This document shows, one piece after another, positions 12,634 to 24,575 of a stretch of DNA of 64,000 nucleotides. The DNA is taken from the NCBI GenBank assembly GCA_026874595.1, contig CM049311.1:11437676-11501675 (forward strand), read 5' to 3'. The translations under genes were made by a program, and so were the position numbers. The first letter of the stretch is position 1; each line of letters begins with the position of its first letter. The notes under the pieces are model-generated. The model was given only the letters and a program-made list of their open reading frames with translations. It had not been told where the DNA came from and did not search any database. The stretch is from Sipunculus nudus (taxonomy: Eukaryota > Annelida > Sipuncula > Golfingiida > Sipunculidae).

Positions 12634-14044
12634 GCCAACTTACTTATTTGTATCAGTAACCTTAAGAACTACCTAAAGTTTACCCTTGCACGTGGTACAT
12701 TACAAACATTATCTACTTATAAAGAATGTGACTACGATATCCATCTATGCTGAAATACAAAAATGTGCTTTCCTTGAATGATACGAAGTGGTAGTATTGT
12801 AATACATGTGAATGGTCTCATGATATATGGATTTATGGTATATTGTGAGTTATGGTATATCAATATATATCAGGTTATGAAGCTCGATGTATTATTGTAT
12901 GAAAAATATAAATCACTCCAAGGGCTATTTTATTCTTTTAAAATCAATCTTTACTAGAAATACCTATTTAACTCTATAACGGAATACTGACGACTGCCAT
13001 ACAAAACAGCACCAAGTGATTACCAGTAACTCTGGGATGGAACAAGCTTGAGTATAACAAGGCCTTCCTAAAAAATTAGACTTAATGCAGGTGTAAATCT
13101 CTGAATGAGTATTTACAATTACCATTTCAGACATTCTCCCCTTAAAGACGTTATGTGGCACTTCCGTGTTCATCTGACTAACAAAGATAACCATTACTAT
13201 GTAATTGGATAAACCAAGTGCAACAAAAGTTTGTATCTACGAGATTCCTGATATTACGCCCAGCGGCCAAAGTACTATGCATTATTGTGTAACATATAGG
13301 TTATAACAAGGTTAACAATTTTCGGAGAGAGGGCGCTTGAATGGACCGAGCAAGGCTGCATTCATAACTAGCTCTGTTTTTCTGTTCAGTTTACCAGGGA
13401 CACAAACATTTAATGTTTGCAAGATTTTGCAACAGACCAACTTAATTTCTTACTACACTGAATAATTAGAGCCTCTGGGTAAAATAAATATAACAGACCA
13501 AAATTTTGTCAAATAATTTCACTGAATAGAGAGAGCTAGGTGCTTCTATTGAAGTTTGTGTGCACTGAACCACAGGAAGGCCTTCTGACCAGAGTTGTCA
13601 TGTGAAAGTAATGCCCGGTTATTACCTGTGTACTTTACAAAAGACTTAGTATTTCCAAATAAATTCCAAACAAGGCTTTTTGATTCCATACAAGGTTGCA
13701 ATGCATTTGCAAGTGTAATAGTGTAATACGTGCAGATGATGTTGATGGTGCCCAGAAAAATTTTTTTTTTAAATTTGGTGGGTGTATGTAAAATCAAATG
13801 AAGCCAGGATAAAACTCTTGTCAGAAGGGTTAACACTGAGAAGCAGATATATTCAATTATTGGACAGAAACCCATACAGTAGTAAAAAGGAAAAGGAATG
13901 CCCTTCGTCAAAATCACCGTGGCTGATATACCACTGTCCTTTGATAAACAATGCATTGCAGAACACATGCAAAACAAAATACAAGCTTGAAAATTGCTCA
14001 GAGGTAAAATATAAGCATGAGAAAACAAAGGAAGGTCTTTTTAC

Positions 14045-14249
14045 CAACTATAACAATGGAAACAGAATTCCATTTGTTAAGGCTTCTATAAACAACGCCA
14101 TGCCAAGAATTTGACAGATTGGCAGCTTCAAATGTATGTAGACATGTATTCCCAGCTGCGAGAATAGCTAAGGCATTGTTGTTTGATATACAGGGTCTAT
14201 ATGAACCAAGCTTTGCCAGATTTACAGCTTGTCTAATCCACGAGCCATC
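14045..14249 (-). other. Possible minus-strand exon, unknown gene
   Basis: On the minus strand a ten-base pyrimidine tract and TTGTAG acceptor (ending at 14250) precede an open segment beginning DGSWIRQAVNLAKLGSY. It stays open to a GTAAAA donor at about 14044. The segment has a balanced, protein-like composition, but I recognise no family. A second open block at 13546-13700 on the same strand ends in a stop and could be a later exon. The plus strand is also open over part of this, so coding is unproven. Confidence 0.22.
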
Positions 14250-14877
14250 CTACAAGAAAAAAAAAATGATGACAATTATTATATTAAACAATTGTATAAA
14301 AATTAATTAAAATTATATTTTAAAAAATTACTACAGAAATTATATTGCTGTACTTTATTTTGATTGACATATTATCTTATATATGGGTTAGTTTTTTTTA
14401 TAAATTTAAAGGCTTATTTGTATGGATGAGATAAACTGCCACAAGCTTAATGCAATATCGGTGACAGTGACAGTTGACTTGTTAACGGGGCGGTTTATTC
14501 ACTGATTATCGCTCATGTAACGACTGAAAGAATGACGTATATACGTGTACCTACAGTCAACTGACATGTCATATCATCTATTTCCCATAAAATGAGACGA
14601 TAGTGCAATGAAATTGTCACTGTCACAGGATTTGGCAAAATTAACGTGTTTAATATGATATATGACGTGGTGTCCGTTTCGGATAGCGAGGGCGATTCAA
14701 GTATTACCAGAGACGGTATCAGCCGTCTCATCTATTCTATGTCTTCCATATACTTTGACAAACATATAAAATCTTACATGATGTTTTACACATTGACACC
14801 TTTATTTATATGCATTTTCAATAAATCGTTTGCTTGGTCAAAATCGATTTTTGGGAACAGCCCTCAAAACATTGCAT

Positions 14878-14901
14878 ATGGCGGCGCCCATGTACCACGT
14901 G
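14878..14901. promoter_or_regulatory. Possible promoter motifs: ATGGCGGC and E-box
   Basis: ATGGCGGC (YY1-like core) at 14878-14885 and a palindromic E-box CACGTG at 14896-14901 lie in a locally GC-rich patch. It is upstream of the possible minus-strand exons at 13546-14249. The pairing resembles housekeeping promoters, but nothing confirms transcription. Confidence 0.2.
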
Positions 14902-16471
14902 ATTGTCCATTAATTCCCTGAATCGTTCGGACTAAGTTTCCGACATTTAATCGGCGACGATCTTTTACCTAGCAAATGTTTTTATTAACCCAAGAAATGA
15001 CTGACGATTCAAAATACGTCGATTCACGATGGAGAAGCCAGGGATGGTCAAATCTGTCCACGCACGAACAGTGATCCCCTCCAGCGAGATAGGATAAACC
15101 TAATTATGGTCCTGATCAAATGCATCCTCATATTATACCATAAAAGTGTCCAGAAAATATAATCAGGTCTTTTCCTTAATGGCCGTTTGCCCTTGCTGTC
15201 GTATTAATCAACGCATTCGTCAACGGTCGATCAACTATTACATAACTCATGACAGATTGTTGAAATATTATGGCTGTAGTAAACCTTGACTCCTCAGAAA
15301 GCCTAAGAAGTAACACATGATTTCAGGTATTTTGTACCCAAAGACATGGGCATTTTATTGATTAACAATAGCAAACTTAATCAAAATAAAGCATGATGAT
15401 CGGATACATGGAAAACAGTAAAGAAAACGCAAAGAAAACAAAACTGGATTCAAATGAATAAAAAAAATAACTTAAAGTACCTCTTTTAACATGGTAGCCA
15501 ACACCGTGTTAGGTTAGGAATAGGACTTTGGTCGACAGGACCGTCAGCAGAAGATTGTAAAAATATAAATTATAAATAGCATTTATATATTATTTCACAA
15601 AGATTTAAACTACTGTCACATGCAATTCGTTGTACATCCAAAAATCTTCTCCGAAATTACTCCTATTTGGTACATTTTTGTTCATTAGACAGAAACTAAC
15701 TATGAACGATACTAATTTAAAATATCTGATATTGCTGTAGACCAAATATCCTCCGCTTCCATTTATTGTCTGCCATTTACGTATAATCGTGTTTAATCAA
15801 TAGCGTTTGATCTGTTAAAAATTTAAGGAAATAAAGAAAGCATATTTCCCTTTTTATTTTCACGCGATGAAAATATAATCTTGCGAAAGAAATACGAGCA
15901 TTTCGAATAATTTAACTAAACAAATGATGCAGTCTTTGTAATTTTCTATTCTATAAGATAATTAATTTTGAATGAATATATCCAAAGTTTGCAAATCATT
16001 TGAATAATCGATATATGGAGACATCCATTGCTTGGTTAAATTCAGACATTAGTTAGTTAACTGTCAGTACCCATATCTTAAGGAAACAATGTCCTTAACT
16101 GTGAACATAATCATAATATTTTAGTTTATACAAGCCTTTTCGACCAGTTATAATTGCAAACATTAAAAAATGCACATAATGACGACGAGAGTAAAGGCTT
16201 TTAGGGACTATACCCAAAACGGATAATATGAAATTAAGACGTCTGTTTCCATTCCCCATTATAATTCCAGTAACCTGAAGCTTTATTGATTTCTTAATGG
16301 ATGGTACATAGCTCATTTGCTGCACTGTCCTTAGATTGGTGGCAAAAATAAAAACTGCAGCTGTACATATCGACTGTGCGGTACCGTCTAGTTCATTCAA
16401 CAGAATTCATATATACGTGACCTGGTACACTGACGTGATAGCCAAGAAGGTTTCAGATTCATCTAAAAGCT

Positions 16472-17374
16472 ATGGAGTACAATTGGACGGAAAATGAGAC
16501 TGTCTCGTCTTTGTCGCTCCCCTTGACCTACGGTATAGCATTGTTTGATAATATTTTGCGAGGAATCCTGATACTGTGTATTCTCTTCGGAAACCTATTG
16601 ACAGTTACAGCAATATGGAAATTCGAGAGGCTGCAAAAATATAGAAATTATCTAATCGTCGGCCTCTGCAGTTCAGATTTGTACATTGGTATAATGTTGA
16701 CACTTGAATATGCAATGGACATTTCCGAACTTTATACAATTATAGCTACCTCACTACTTGTATTGGGGTACGACGCTTCTGTTAAGTTCATCCTAATTAT
16801 TGCCGTTGAACGATACATCTGTATTATGTTTCCCTTTAAATACGCCATATGGGTATCTGGAAAGACTGTTGTTGGATTTTTATTTCCTTGGTTAACTTCA
16901 ATAGGTGTAAACCTCACAAATTTGGTGGCATATTTATGTGGTGGCATTCCGTATGAAACCTACCAGAAAGTGTTCGCCTATGTATCGATATCGTAAGCAG
17001 TCCAAGGCGTCCTTTTGTTTGTACTTTATGCGCGTATATTGGTGGCTGTATATAAACAGGCGAAACTGATGAAACAGAATATGACGAGAGTCAATAAACC
17101 AACCGGGTATCAGACTGAAATGAGAGCAACAAAAATGTTGGGCATGGTAGTTTTTTTATATTTTCTGACATGGACCCCAGCAGCTTTGTTCCATTATTAT
17201 ATCGATATTCGGGATGTATCAGCCTTTCTGCAGGCGGTAAGCGTCTTGTTAATGAATTTGGGAAAATGTAATTCTGCTGTAAATGCATTGATTTATGCAT
17301 GGAAGAACTCTGAATTCAGGAAGGCCTTCAGGATTATGCTTTGCTGTAAAGGATCAGTAGCTCCGGAAACATAG
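16472..17374 (+). pseudogene. Subfamily C GPCR with single nonsense codon
   Basis: A complete 300-codon class A receptor frame with one internal stop, TAA at 16994-16996, at the start of TM5. Both halves are in the same frame. Recognisable: N-glycosylation sites NWT and NET at the N-terminus, LFGN in TM1, GLCSSDLYIG in TM2, ERYICIMFPFKY after TM3, FPW in TM4, RATKMLG before TM6, FLTWTP in TM6 and NALIYAWKNSEF in TM7, then paired cysteines in the tail as possible palmitoylation sites. The paralogue at 31020-31918 has a tyrosine at the aligned position (IYGVQG). Since everything else is intact, the stop is recent, polymorphic or a sequencing error. A readthrough receptor is not excluded. Confidence 0.88.
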
Positions 17375-17463
17375 AGTGTCAGAAAAGGTGAATTTCAAAT
17401 ATATCAAAATGACTAAAGAGGTTCCCCTGGATTAGTCATGTGACCAGTCGTAATATTTACCAG

Positions 17464-17469
17464 AATAAA
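17464..17469 (+). terminator. Poly(A) signal AATAAA
   Basis: AATAAA about 90 bp after the stop of the C receptor at 16472-17374. Confidence 0.4.
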
Positions 17470-18879
17470 TGCGAAGCAGACTGGTTCCCTTCAATCTTTC
17501 CTTCGAAATATTTTTTATATAAAATGACTCCTTGTTCACCGTTTGGTACCGTTTAATGTTCATTATATCGTTTTAGAGAAAATATCAAGAACTATTGATA
17601 TGCATTAACATCGGCACAAGGACACCAAGAACTGTCCATGTTAGACGTAAAATGGGTTCACCTCCCGTAAAGATTGAGACACAAAGGCAAACAGGAAAAT
17701 TCGGAAATGCTGTAAGATGAAATCGAAAAACTGAGACATTTCATTACCGCTGGCCCATGACCAAGACCTCATTCACAAAATAAAAAAGTGAATTTTCTTC
17801 ACTCCTGGAATGTTTGCTATGTCTTATCACATGTGAACCGTATAATAAGAAGATTCAAATACATAATTTATTACTCTATCAGATTAAATGTGATAATAAC
17901 CTAAACATTTATTTCACACGACCTTTTGATTGAAAGGTTTTTATTACAATTCCCAGCCGCGTTACGTAAATGTAATAAGTCACTCTGATTATATGCTTAT
18001 AAGACGATATTGTTTAATTATCAGATACCTACAAATCATCTACCATAGGATACTAAGTACGACTGATCATATGTTTACGTATATTACGTAAATTAAACAA
18101 TCTATGCATGATAGCCAAATGTGATTTGACGGCATATAATTAGATAAAAACATTAAGACGTATTGAAGTCATGTTTATAGACTGTGTTGTACATTGTCTT
18201 CGTATTGGACAAGAAAACTGGAAAAGTGATTATTCAATGGAAAGTGCAATTTCAAATAGATTACATGCCACAAAACTTGTCCATGGTTTCCAACCGTTTG
18301 TGATATTGAAATTAAAATACTACATATATATGTGGATTTTGAATATAAACGGGAGCTCTTTAGGATAACTGAGATAAAATACATATATGATATCCACATG
18401 TTCGTATGCCATCAAGAATATCGTGTTTGATTTCGACAATTGCATCAAATTGAGTACTTCGAATCTTTGTGGCAGGGAAACATGAAAAGACCGCATATCG
18501 TTACTCCATTCTACATATAATTAAACGAAAACAGCTGCCATTATTGGAAATGTGATATTAAGGGTACTCTAAAGTCCGTGCCCTGCAGCATCATTTTTAT
18601 AAACGGCTAGATTGGGTTGCCCCTCTTTTGTAAATGCATGTAGCACACGTTATGGTGCCGAAGCTATGGTAGAAGGGTATAGAAAACCTATGCAGTATCT
18701 TGCTGATATGGAAAAAAGATATCCGTCATCCAATCGCAATTTGATGACATTTATACATGGTTTGCAGTGATTACCAATAATTCCGCTAATATTATAGTGC
18801 GTGTGACCAAATATTGCAGTACATTAACATGTGAAAGGATATTTAATTTTAATCATTTTAAACCATAGCAAAATTGCGT

Positions 18880-19030
18880 GCGGTAAAAAGGGATGGCATT
18901 AAGGATACAGGTTTGTGGGTTCGTTTCCCTTTCCAGCGTCGTCAGTATACGGTTTCCCATCACCGCCATGGAGTAAATGGGGTGAATGTAAGACAAATAA
19001 CCTCTTTCGACTATTAAGATTGTTTTAGGT
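18880..19030 (+). repeat. Possible tRNA-derived SINE
   Basis: Contains a B-box-like 'GTGGGTTCGTTTCCC' near 18916-18930, followed by a GC-richer body. A similar 'GTGGGTTCGCGTCCC' core, also followed by TTTC and an AGCGT motif, occurs on the minus strand near 47065. Two occurrences with shared flanks suggest a SINE family rather than chance. No intact tRNA fold is seen. Confidence 0.35.
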
Positions 19031-19189
19031 GTGACCTCACCAGGGAACCGAAAAATGAAACATTTGGTAACATTAGTATGATCTCAAACTTTGTCCATGA
19101 ATTGATTCCTATCAATACGTCAAAGGTCAGCTGAAATTTTGACTAATAATGACCCTGAAAAGCGATGCGGGAACCTTTGCTAATGCCCA

Positions 19190-19650
19190 ACGACATTTAT
19201 ATATATGGAAGAATAGCGATTTTCAAGAACGTTTATAGGAGCATTATTCAGTGCCAATAGAATGCAGGGCGTCATCAAAAGCATATTTAACTTTCGTACT
19301 ACTTTTTGTAATTTCAATATGAACATTTCAATGTTTTGAAGATATCAATTTTATGAAAAAAATCGTCTTCTTTCAATGTTTTGAACATATCAATTTTATG
19401 AAAAGGTTCGTTTCCTAACAATTACAAAATGGGTTTACTTTTTGTGCGAAGCCGCATAAATTTAGAAGAATAGAAATAAGAAATAATATGAGGCCTTTGG
19501 GGCAACTTCTACATACGTAATCGTGGCATCAAACATATTGTTTGTTCAGATATACATATCGATAACTGTTGAAACAATAAAATCTCAACTAGTATGTTTC
19601 GCGAGATTTCAGCGTAAAAAGACACGAGAGCTACGAGTCCGTGGGATACG
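19190..19650. repeat. Tandem direct repeat, copy 1
   Basis: Aligns with 19692-20085 in the same orientation, sharing blocks such as 'GAACATTTCAATGTTTTG' and 'GAATAGAAATAAGAAATA'. Copy 1 has an extra internal duplication of about 45 bp ('TTCAATGTTTTGAAGATATC' repeated with variation at about 19329 and 19374). Confidence 0.85.
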
Positions 19651-19691
19651 ACCGTGAGACATATACAGAGACAAGATAGGTCATGTTAATT

Positions 19692-20085
19692 GAATTTATA
19701 TTTATGAAAGAACACTGATTTTTAAGAACGTTTATATGAGTCTCATTTAGTGTCAATATAAACTAGTGCGTCAACTAAAACATATTTTACATGAGAACTA
19801 CATTTTGTAATTTTAATGTGAACATTTCAATGTTTTGTAAATATTATTTTTATGAAAAAGTTCGTCTCCTTATAATTACGACAAGAGTTTCCTTTTTATT
19901 AGAAGCTTCATGTATTAAGAGGAATAGAAATAAGAAATAATATGAGACTTCTGGGCCCTCTTTTACATACGTAAACAGGGTATTAAAATATTGTTTGTTC
20001 AGATGTACATACAGATATATCTCCACTGGTATGTTCCGCATGATTTTAACGTTAAAAGTGCGAGATCGACGAGTCCGTATATCGC
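19692..20085. repeat. Tandem direct repeat, copy 2
   Basis: Second unit of the repeat at 19190-19650, more diverged and without the internal 45-bp duplication. Starts at 'TTATATTTATGAAAGAACA' and ends near the shared 'CGAGTCCGT'. Confidence 0.85.
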
Positions 20086-20559
20086 AATGATTAATGCTCA
20101 TTATGGAAAATATCGCCTACATCATATCCCTTCCTTCAATTTTTCTTCGGCTTTTATGAGTTGTATTAAACTGATAGCATTCCCTTGAAAGATTGAAGAG
20201 GTTAAAAGCTCGCGTAAAATATAATTTTAAGTTTTAATACATATGGCCTGGGGCGTGGTCACCGTTCTTTGGCACATTTTTCAAATATACCCATGCCAGT
20301 GTAAATGTGCTTGCACTTATATTTTTCATAACTGATTTCAATTGAAGGTTATATTTACTCTTTATCTAGTTTATACTTCAGTCGTATGGTCAGTTGCTAT
20401 TTAGAGAAGAATAAGTAGCAAACCTGCCTTGAGCATGAAGTTGTATGCGATAAAAAGGGAACTCACCTCTAAATGCAGAAGGAAATGTTTCATCCAGAGT
20501 AATCACACATAAGAACTCCGAAAAGAACCATATTCTACGCATAATTTCCTCATTTTATA

Positions 20560-21304
20560 CTAAAACACCAGCTCTTAATTTCTGTGAGCCTCTATAAATT
20601 AATTTTTCTTTTTGGTTATCCCTATTATTTTAATAGGAATTATCATAAAAATTACTGCTAATTGGAAGTTATATTGACTACGTAAAGAGTCAATTGTCCT
20701 TATCTGTGCCTTGTCTGTAGCTGATATTTGTGTAGGATTAATTGGTGTAGTGTCTACCATATCCTGCAAAGTAACATTTAGCAGATATGAATCTATCATA
20801 GGTCCATTGAAATATGTACGTGGCATGACAACTCCGACAATTGGTTTTATGATTGTTTTCCCGCATGTTTGTTCAACAGTTCTGTCAAAAATGAATCATT
20901 TACGGTTTTATTATTGGAAAATGCGATATGTTGAGATTTTGTTTATAGAAGCCATTGTATATTACACTGAGGGTATTGTTCTATCTGTATTATATTTAAA
21001 TATTTTGTCCGCTGCCCATTCCCGGGCAAGGAGAATGCGTCAAGTGACCTTTGTGCAGCAAAACGGAGAGGTAATGTAAATAACTATGATTCTTGGCCTG
21101 GTAGTTTTTGTGTATTTCTTTTTACTATATTATAGCACATAACAAATGTTCAAGACTGAAATATCCTGAAGATTCTGAAAATGTTGGCGTTTAAAATAAT
21201 TCTGATAAACCATCACCTGATGTTTTCATTTATGCCGGAGTAAGTTCATATATTAAGAGAGAGTACAGGCGTTTTTTTCTGAGATTAAAAGAAGTTTTAA
21301 AATA
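20560..21304 (+). pseudogene. Subfamily A GPCR pseudogene lacking TM3
   Basis: Traces of the A-type N-terminus ('CTGTGAGCCTCTATAA', matching the CEPLY codons) begin near 20585. TM1 is degraded (a stop replaces W in ICL1). TM2 reads ALSVADICVGL, followed by SCKVTFSR. About 35 codons covering TM3 and ERY are missing: the frame jumps from SRYESIIG to PLKYVRG. TM4-TM5 remain open to ARRMRQVTF, then a stop falls at 21077-21079. TM6-TM7 survive only as frameshifted traces to about 21304. The same VSTISC.VTFSR signature occurs in the minus-strand pseudogene at 44665, so these two are sister copies. Confidence 0.87.
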
Positions 21305-22312
21305 AACGTCTGCCCGAAGGACTCGAAGGAAAAGATTGATTAAGACATAGTTAGCATAAAAGATTCTTTTGAATGTAGATCAAAAATACTTAACGTTACT
21401 GTTATTAGGTAAATATTATATTGACTCATGGAGAGATGTATTACATTTACTTACATGACAAGTTAAAGACATTAATTTCCATTTTCAGTTACATTAATTT
21501 TTTTATTATTTGACACTATTTTTGCTTTTTTAGGTTAGCTTTTTTCACCGTATATCAATATCGACAATCGTATTTATATGCATGTGGTTAGAACAATTTA
21601 CTCAATAGCAGACATATGACTATGGCCGCTAAGCAAAGTAAGGATTATTTTAAATTGATCAACGATTCCAGCATGGGGATATTTTGTATAACAGGACATT
21701 TTCGCGTGCATGTACTTTTCGCATATTACGCAAGGAAGCCTAGATTCGGGAAATTATAGCAAGCCTAATTTTAATGCAAAGCTAGTTCCCGATATTGGGA
21801 CAGTGGTTTTTCGGAATCTTTTTTAATTATTCACTGACATTCGTGTGTAATTATTTTATTATATTAATACATTGTGACTCATTACTAGTATCATGTTAAT
21901 GTAAAAAGGATTTCCTTGAAAACGTAAACACTCTTACAACGAAAGACTAATACAGATTTTATTTGAATTTTTAAGAGAAAAAATACGAAATAACTTCGAA
22001 ATAACTAGTATACTTAAGCAGCAAACATTTGGTATTAACAGATGGAGTTATTTGTTATAGTGATCGAATGTGGGCAAAGATTTGCTCTTAGTAGAAATTA
22101 CAGACCGTGAACTTTCATAGCATGCGCACTGTTATTACACAAATAAGACAGAACAACAATACGGGTATGATTTTTAACCTGCACTTATTACAAATTATGC
22201 AACTGCGCTAGAACAGTCAAAATGCAGAAGTTAACTACTAGAAACACCGTCGGCTGAATATTAATCTATTCATCAGTTTTATTAATATTATTTTTCAAGA
22301 CATAGATCTCTG
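21305..22312. other. Spacer without a recognisable gene
   Basis: AT-rich; I see no coding sequence or clear repeat. Confidence 0.6.
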
Positions 22313-22810
22313 TTACGGTGTACAAGGTTCATTCATAAGAATACTTCCGATTCCGTCAATCAACGCGACGCAATTCAGGTAGAACCGCTTAATGAAATAT
22401 GACAGTCTCAGAATGAGGGAATCAGCAAGCTTTGGTTTAAGTAAGCTGTACGCATTACAATCCAATTTGTTACGCTGTCCTTTCCCCTTAAGGTCCGTTG
22501 GTGGAACCACTATCTCAACATAGTTTGGCAGTTCGGCACAAATGAGTGTTCTTTCATGCTCGTCCCACATTCCCGCATGTGCTAGAACGTCGTCCATGTA
22601 GCAGATCACGTTCGACATGTCGCTGAACAACTTCCGCATCATGCGAGTAAATACTGCTCCTTTCGTTATTATTCCAAATGGAATTACCCTGAACTGGTTA
22701 TATCCGTTAGGCTTTACGAATGCCGTTTGTCTCTAGATTCCTCCGACTTCAGAATCTGCCAGTATTCTTTCGCCAGATCAATCTTGGTAAAGTATCGGTT
22801 TTGGCTCCTT
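22313..22810 (-). pseudogene. Ty3/gypsy RT palm and RNase H start (broken)
   Basis: Contains the conserved FTKIDLAKEYWQI block, the catalytic YMDDVL box (about 22599-22582) and, after a deletion and frame changes, the opening of an RNase H domain. The usual YMDD-adjacent helix 'HERTL' is present. The frame is broken by at least one stop between FTKIDLA and YMDD. Confidence 0.8.
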
Positions 22811-23036
22811 TTTTTGGATGCCTCAGAATAATTTTCCCTTTTCCCCAATGATTTTCTTTTCATCATCGATATCACATGAACTAATGAAATATTTAATTTT
22901 ATATAAAGGTCATACATGCAGGGTTCGGTACGTATTATAATATCAGTAACATGTAATAGAATAAACTCACAACCTACATTCAATATATATTTACAAAATT
23001 TACATTAAACCTTAATTTTTAGGATGATAATAGAAT

Positions 23037-23630
23037 ATGCAACTCAACTTCAACTCAACTTCAACTTGACGCTAACATATTTCAAGCGAATATGAACACA
23101 ATAAAAAACAACTGGGTAATTAAACCACGAATATGGAGCAGTTGGAAGGTATTCAAGGGAATTAGGTTTAACAGGATTTTGTTCCATTTATACAGATGAT
23201 TTTGCATAACATTTTTGTTCTCTGCCACCTTACGCTCAAATAATTCCATTTTTTTGTATATGCTTCTTAAACAATTGTAAGGTTGGAGTGTTCACGTCAT
23301 TTCGATAGTTGAATATTACAATCTTATAGATTAATAGCAACGTGTCAATAAGGCCTTTATTCTCATAATGTTCTGCACAACCTGTATAAATTAACGACTT
23401 GCACATATCTGGCATTACAACTCCAGTATTTACAGCCCATTCAATAATCTGGTTATAAAACGAAAGACTCACAGTGCATTCACAAAATATATTTGTGATA
23501 GTCTCTTCTTCATTTGAACAATACGAGCATTTATTTTGAATATTTTGAAGAATCCTGTACTGGAATTGTCTTAAATACAAATCGAGCGGGCCAGAATAAA
23601 CAGGATTTACTGCTTGTTTTCACGTGGTGT
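23037..23630 (-). mobile_element. Non-LTR retrotransposon 3' fragment nested in gypsy
   Basis: The open frame 23236-23580 (-) carries a C-x2-C-x(n)-C zinc-knuckle region (CSYCSNEEETITNIFCEC) typical of the C-terminus of non-LTR retrotransposon RT proteins (zf-RVT-like). Downstream, at about 23041-23075, is a short tandem tail of AGTTGA-like units on the minus strand, as LINE 3' ends often have. It sits between the 5' and 3' parts of the gypsy RT domain, so it is the younger insertion. Only the last part of the ORF is present. Confidence 0.65.
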
Positions 23631-23689
23631 TTTGGTTTAACATAGTTTCTAGTTTTTCTTTATTTGGTGGCTTTTGGCTACTTCCTTGA

Positions 23690-24575
23690 ACAGTGTTTCT
23701 GGCTCCGGCACTGGTTCTGGATCGAATATTGGACCGACTGGTTCAACTTACAGTAATCGATCACAAATCTGATCTTTCCTTCTGGGTTTCGCAGCATAAT
23801 ACAAGGTGACGCATAACTCAAATCCAATATCTCGATTATGCCTTACTTTAGCATATCGTTGATTTTCGATCGCTTGGTCTCTAATAACTCAAACGGAACA
23901 ATATACGGTATCGACTTCAAGGGTGTATCGGACGTGAGTCGAATAATACATTCGATGACATCAGTGAGTTGACATCGGTTTCCCATACTGGTTCAACACG
24001 ATCTGCGCCTACGACGCTTGCCTAGCTCAGCATTAACCTGTGCGTCGCGTTCGGTTTGGCTACGAATCGCTGATGTTAGCAACACGTAGGAGTTTTCGTC
24101 TACTCTCTCGAGGATCAGTTCTCCGTCTAAGGGAGATTCGATTTATCCGGTACTCGTTTGGATTAGTTTGCACTCAAGGTGACCGCCGCTAAGACATACT
24201 GAGGATCAGCCCTGGTCTGATATCGTTTCAGCATGCATAGGAGAGGTTTCCACCTTGTCGCCCTTGTCTATATATTCTAACAATGCTGTAAGGGCTTTTC
24301 AACGGGACAAGCAGTTTGTTTCTGTCCGTTAGGAGGAGCAACAACACTTCGTCTCTGATCTCACATTTATGGGTGTGTTTACCTACTTCATAGATTTTTT
24401 TGTATCTATCCGCGGACGTACTCAAAGCTTCGAGAGCTAACACGCACGTGTCGCTCAGCTTGTCCTGGAGACCAAGCACGTGTTGAAAGTAGTCTTTGTT
24501 CAGCATTTATATTGTGAAGATCGCGTATAATGCGCATGGGACCTCTCGGAACTCGACCGTAGATTTATGTGGTGT
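23690..24575 (-). pseudogene. Ty3/gypsy integrase C-terminus and RT N-terminus (broken)
   Basis: Minus-strand reading gives the integrase GRVPRGPM motif, then a basic region with DEVLLLLLTD, then LKRY. After about 200 bp with stops comes the RT entry segment with ASPC and RFVID-like residues, near 23830-23760. It ends at the junction with the nested LINE fragment. Confidence 0.75.

Larger units (their letters stand above)
12417..16471. other. Spacer with one possible exon cluster
   Basis: No GPCR trace is seen. The part from 13546 to 14249 shows weak signs of minus-strand exons (listed separately), and a possible promoter motif pair lies at 14878-14901. The remainder is AT-rich with no recognisable gene. 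Confidence 0.5.
17375..19189. other. Spacer without a recognisable gene
   Basis: AT-rich. A tRNA-like promoter segment near 18890-19030 is listed as a possible SINE; nothing else is recognised. Confidence 0.6.
22313..24575 (-). mobile_element. Degenerate Ty3/gypsy-type retroelement, integrase end before RT
   Basis: Read on the minus strand from 24575 downward, the order is: end of integrase (YGR.PRGP motif near 24560-24540, then DEVLLLLLTDRNKLL near 24360-24310 and a C-terminal LKRY near 24230); the linker and start of reverse transcriptase (about 23990-23690, with CIIRLTSDTP, ASPC and RFVIDY); the RT palm (FTKIDLAKEYWQI near 22800-22730); the catalytic YMDD near 22590; and the start of RNase H (ILRL near 22400). 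Many stops and frameshifts make it non-functional. No LTRs or gag were found. A non-LTR fragment (about 23037-23630) interrupts the RT domain. Integrase ahead of RT is unlike most Ty3/gypsy elements and matches the Gmr1-like group known from the literature. Confidence 0.8.
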
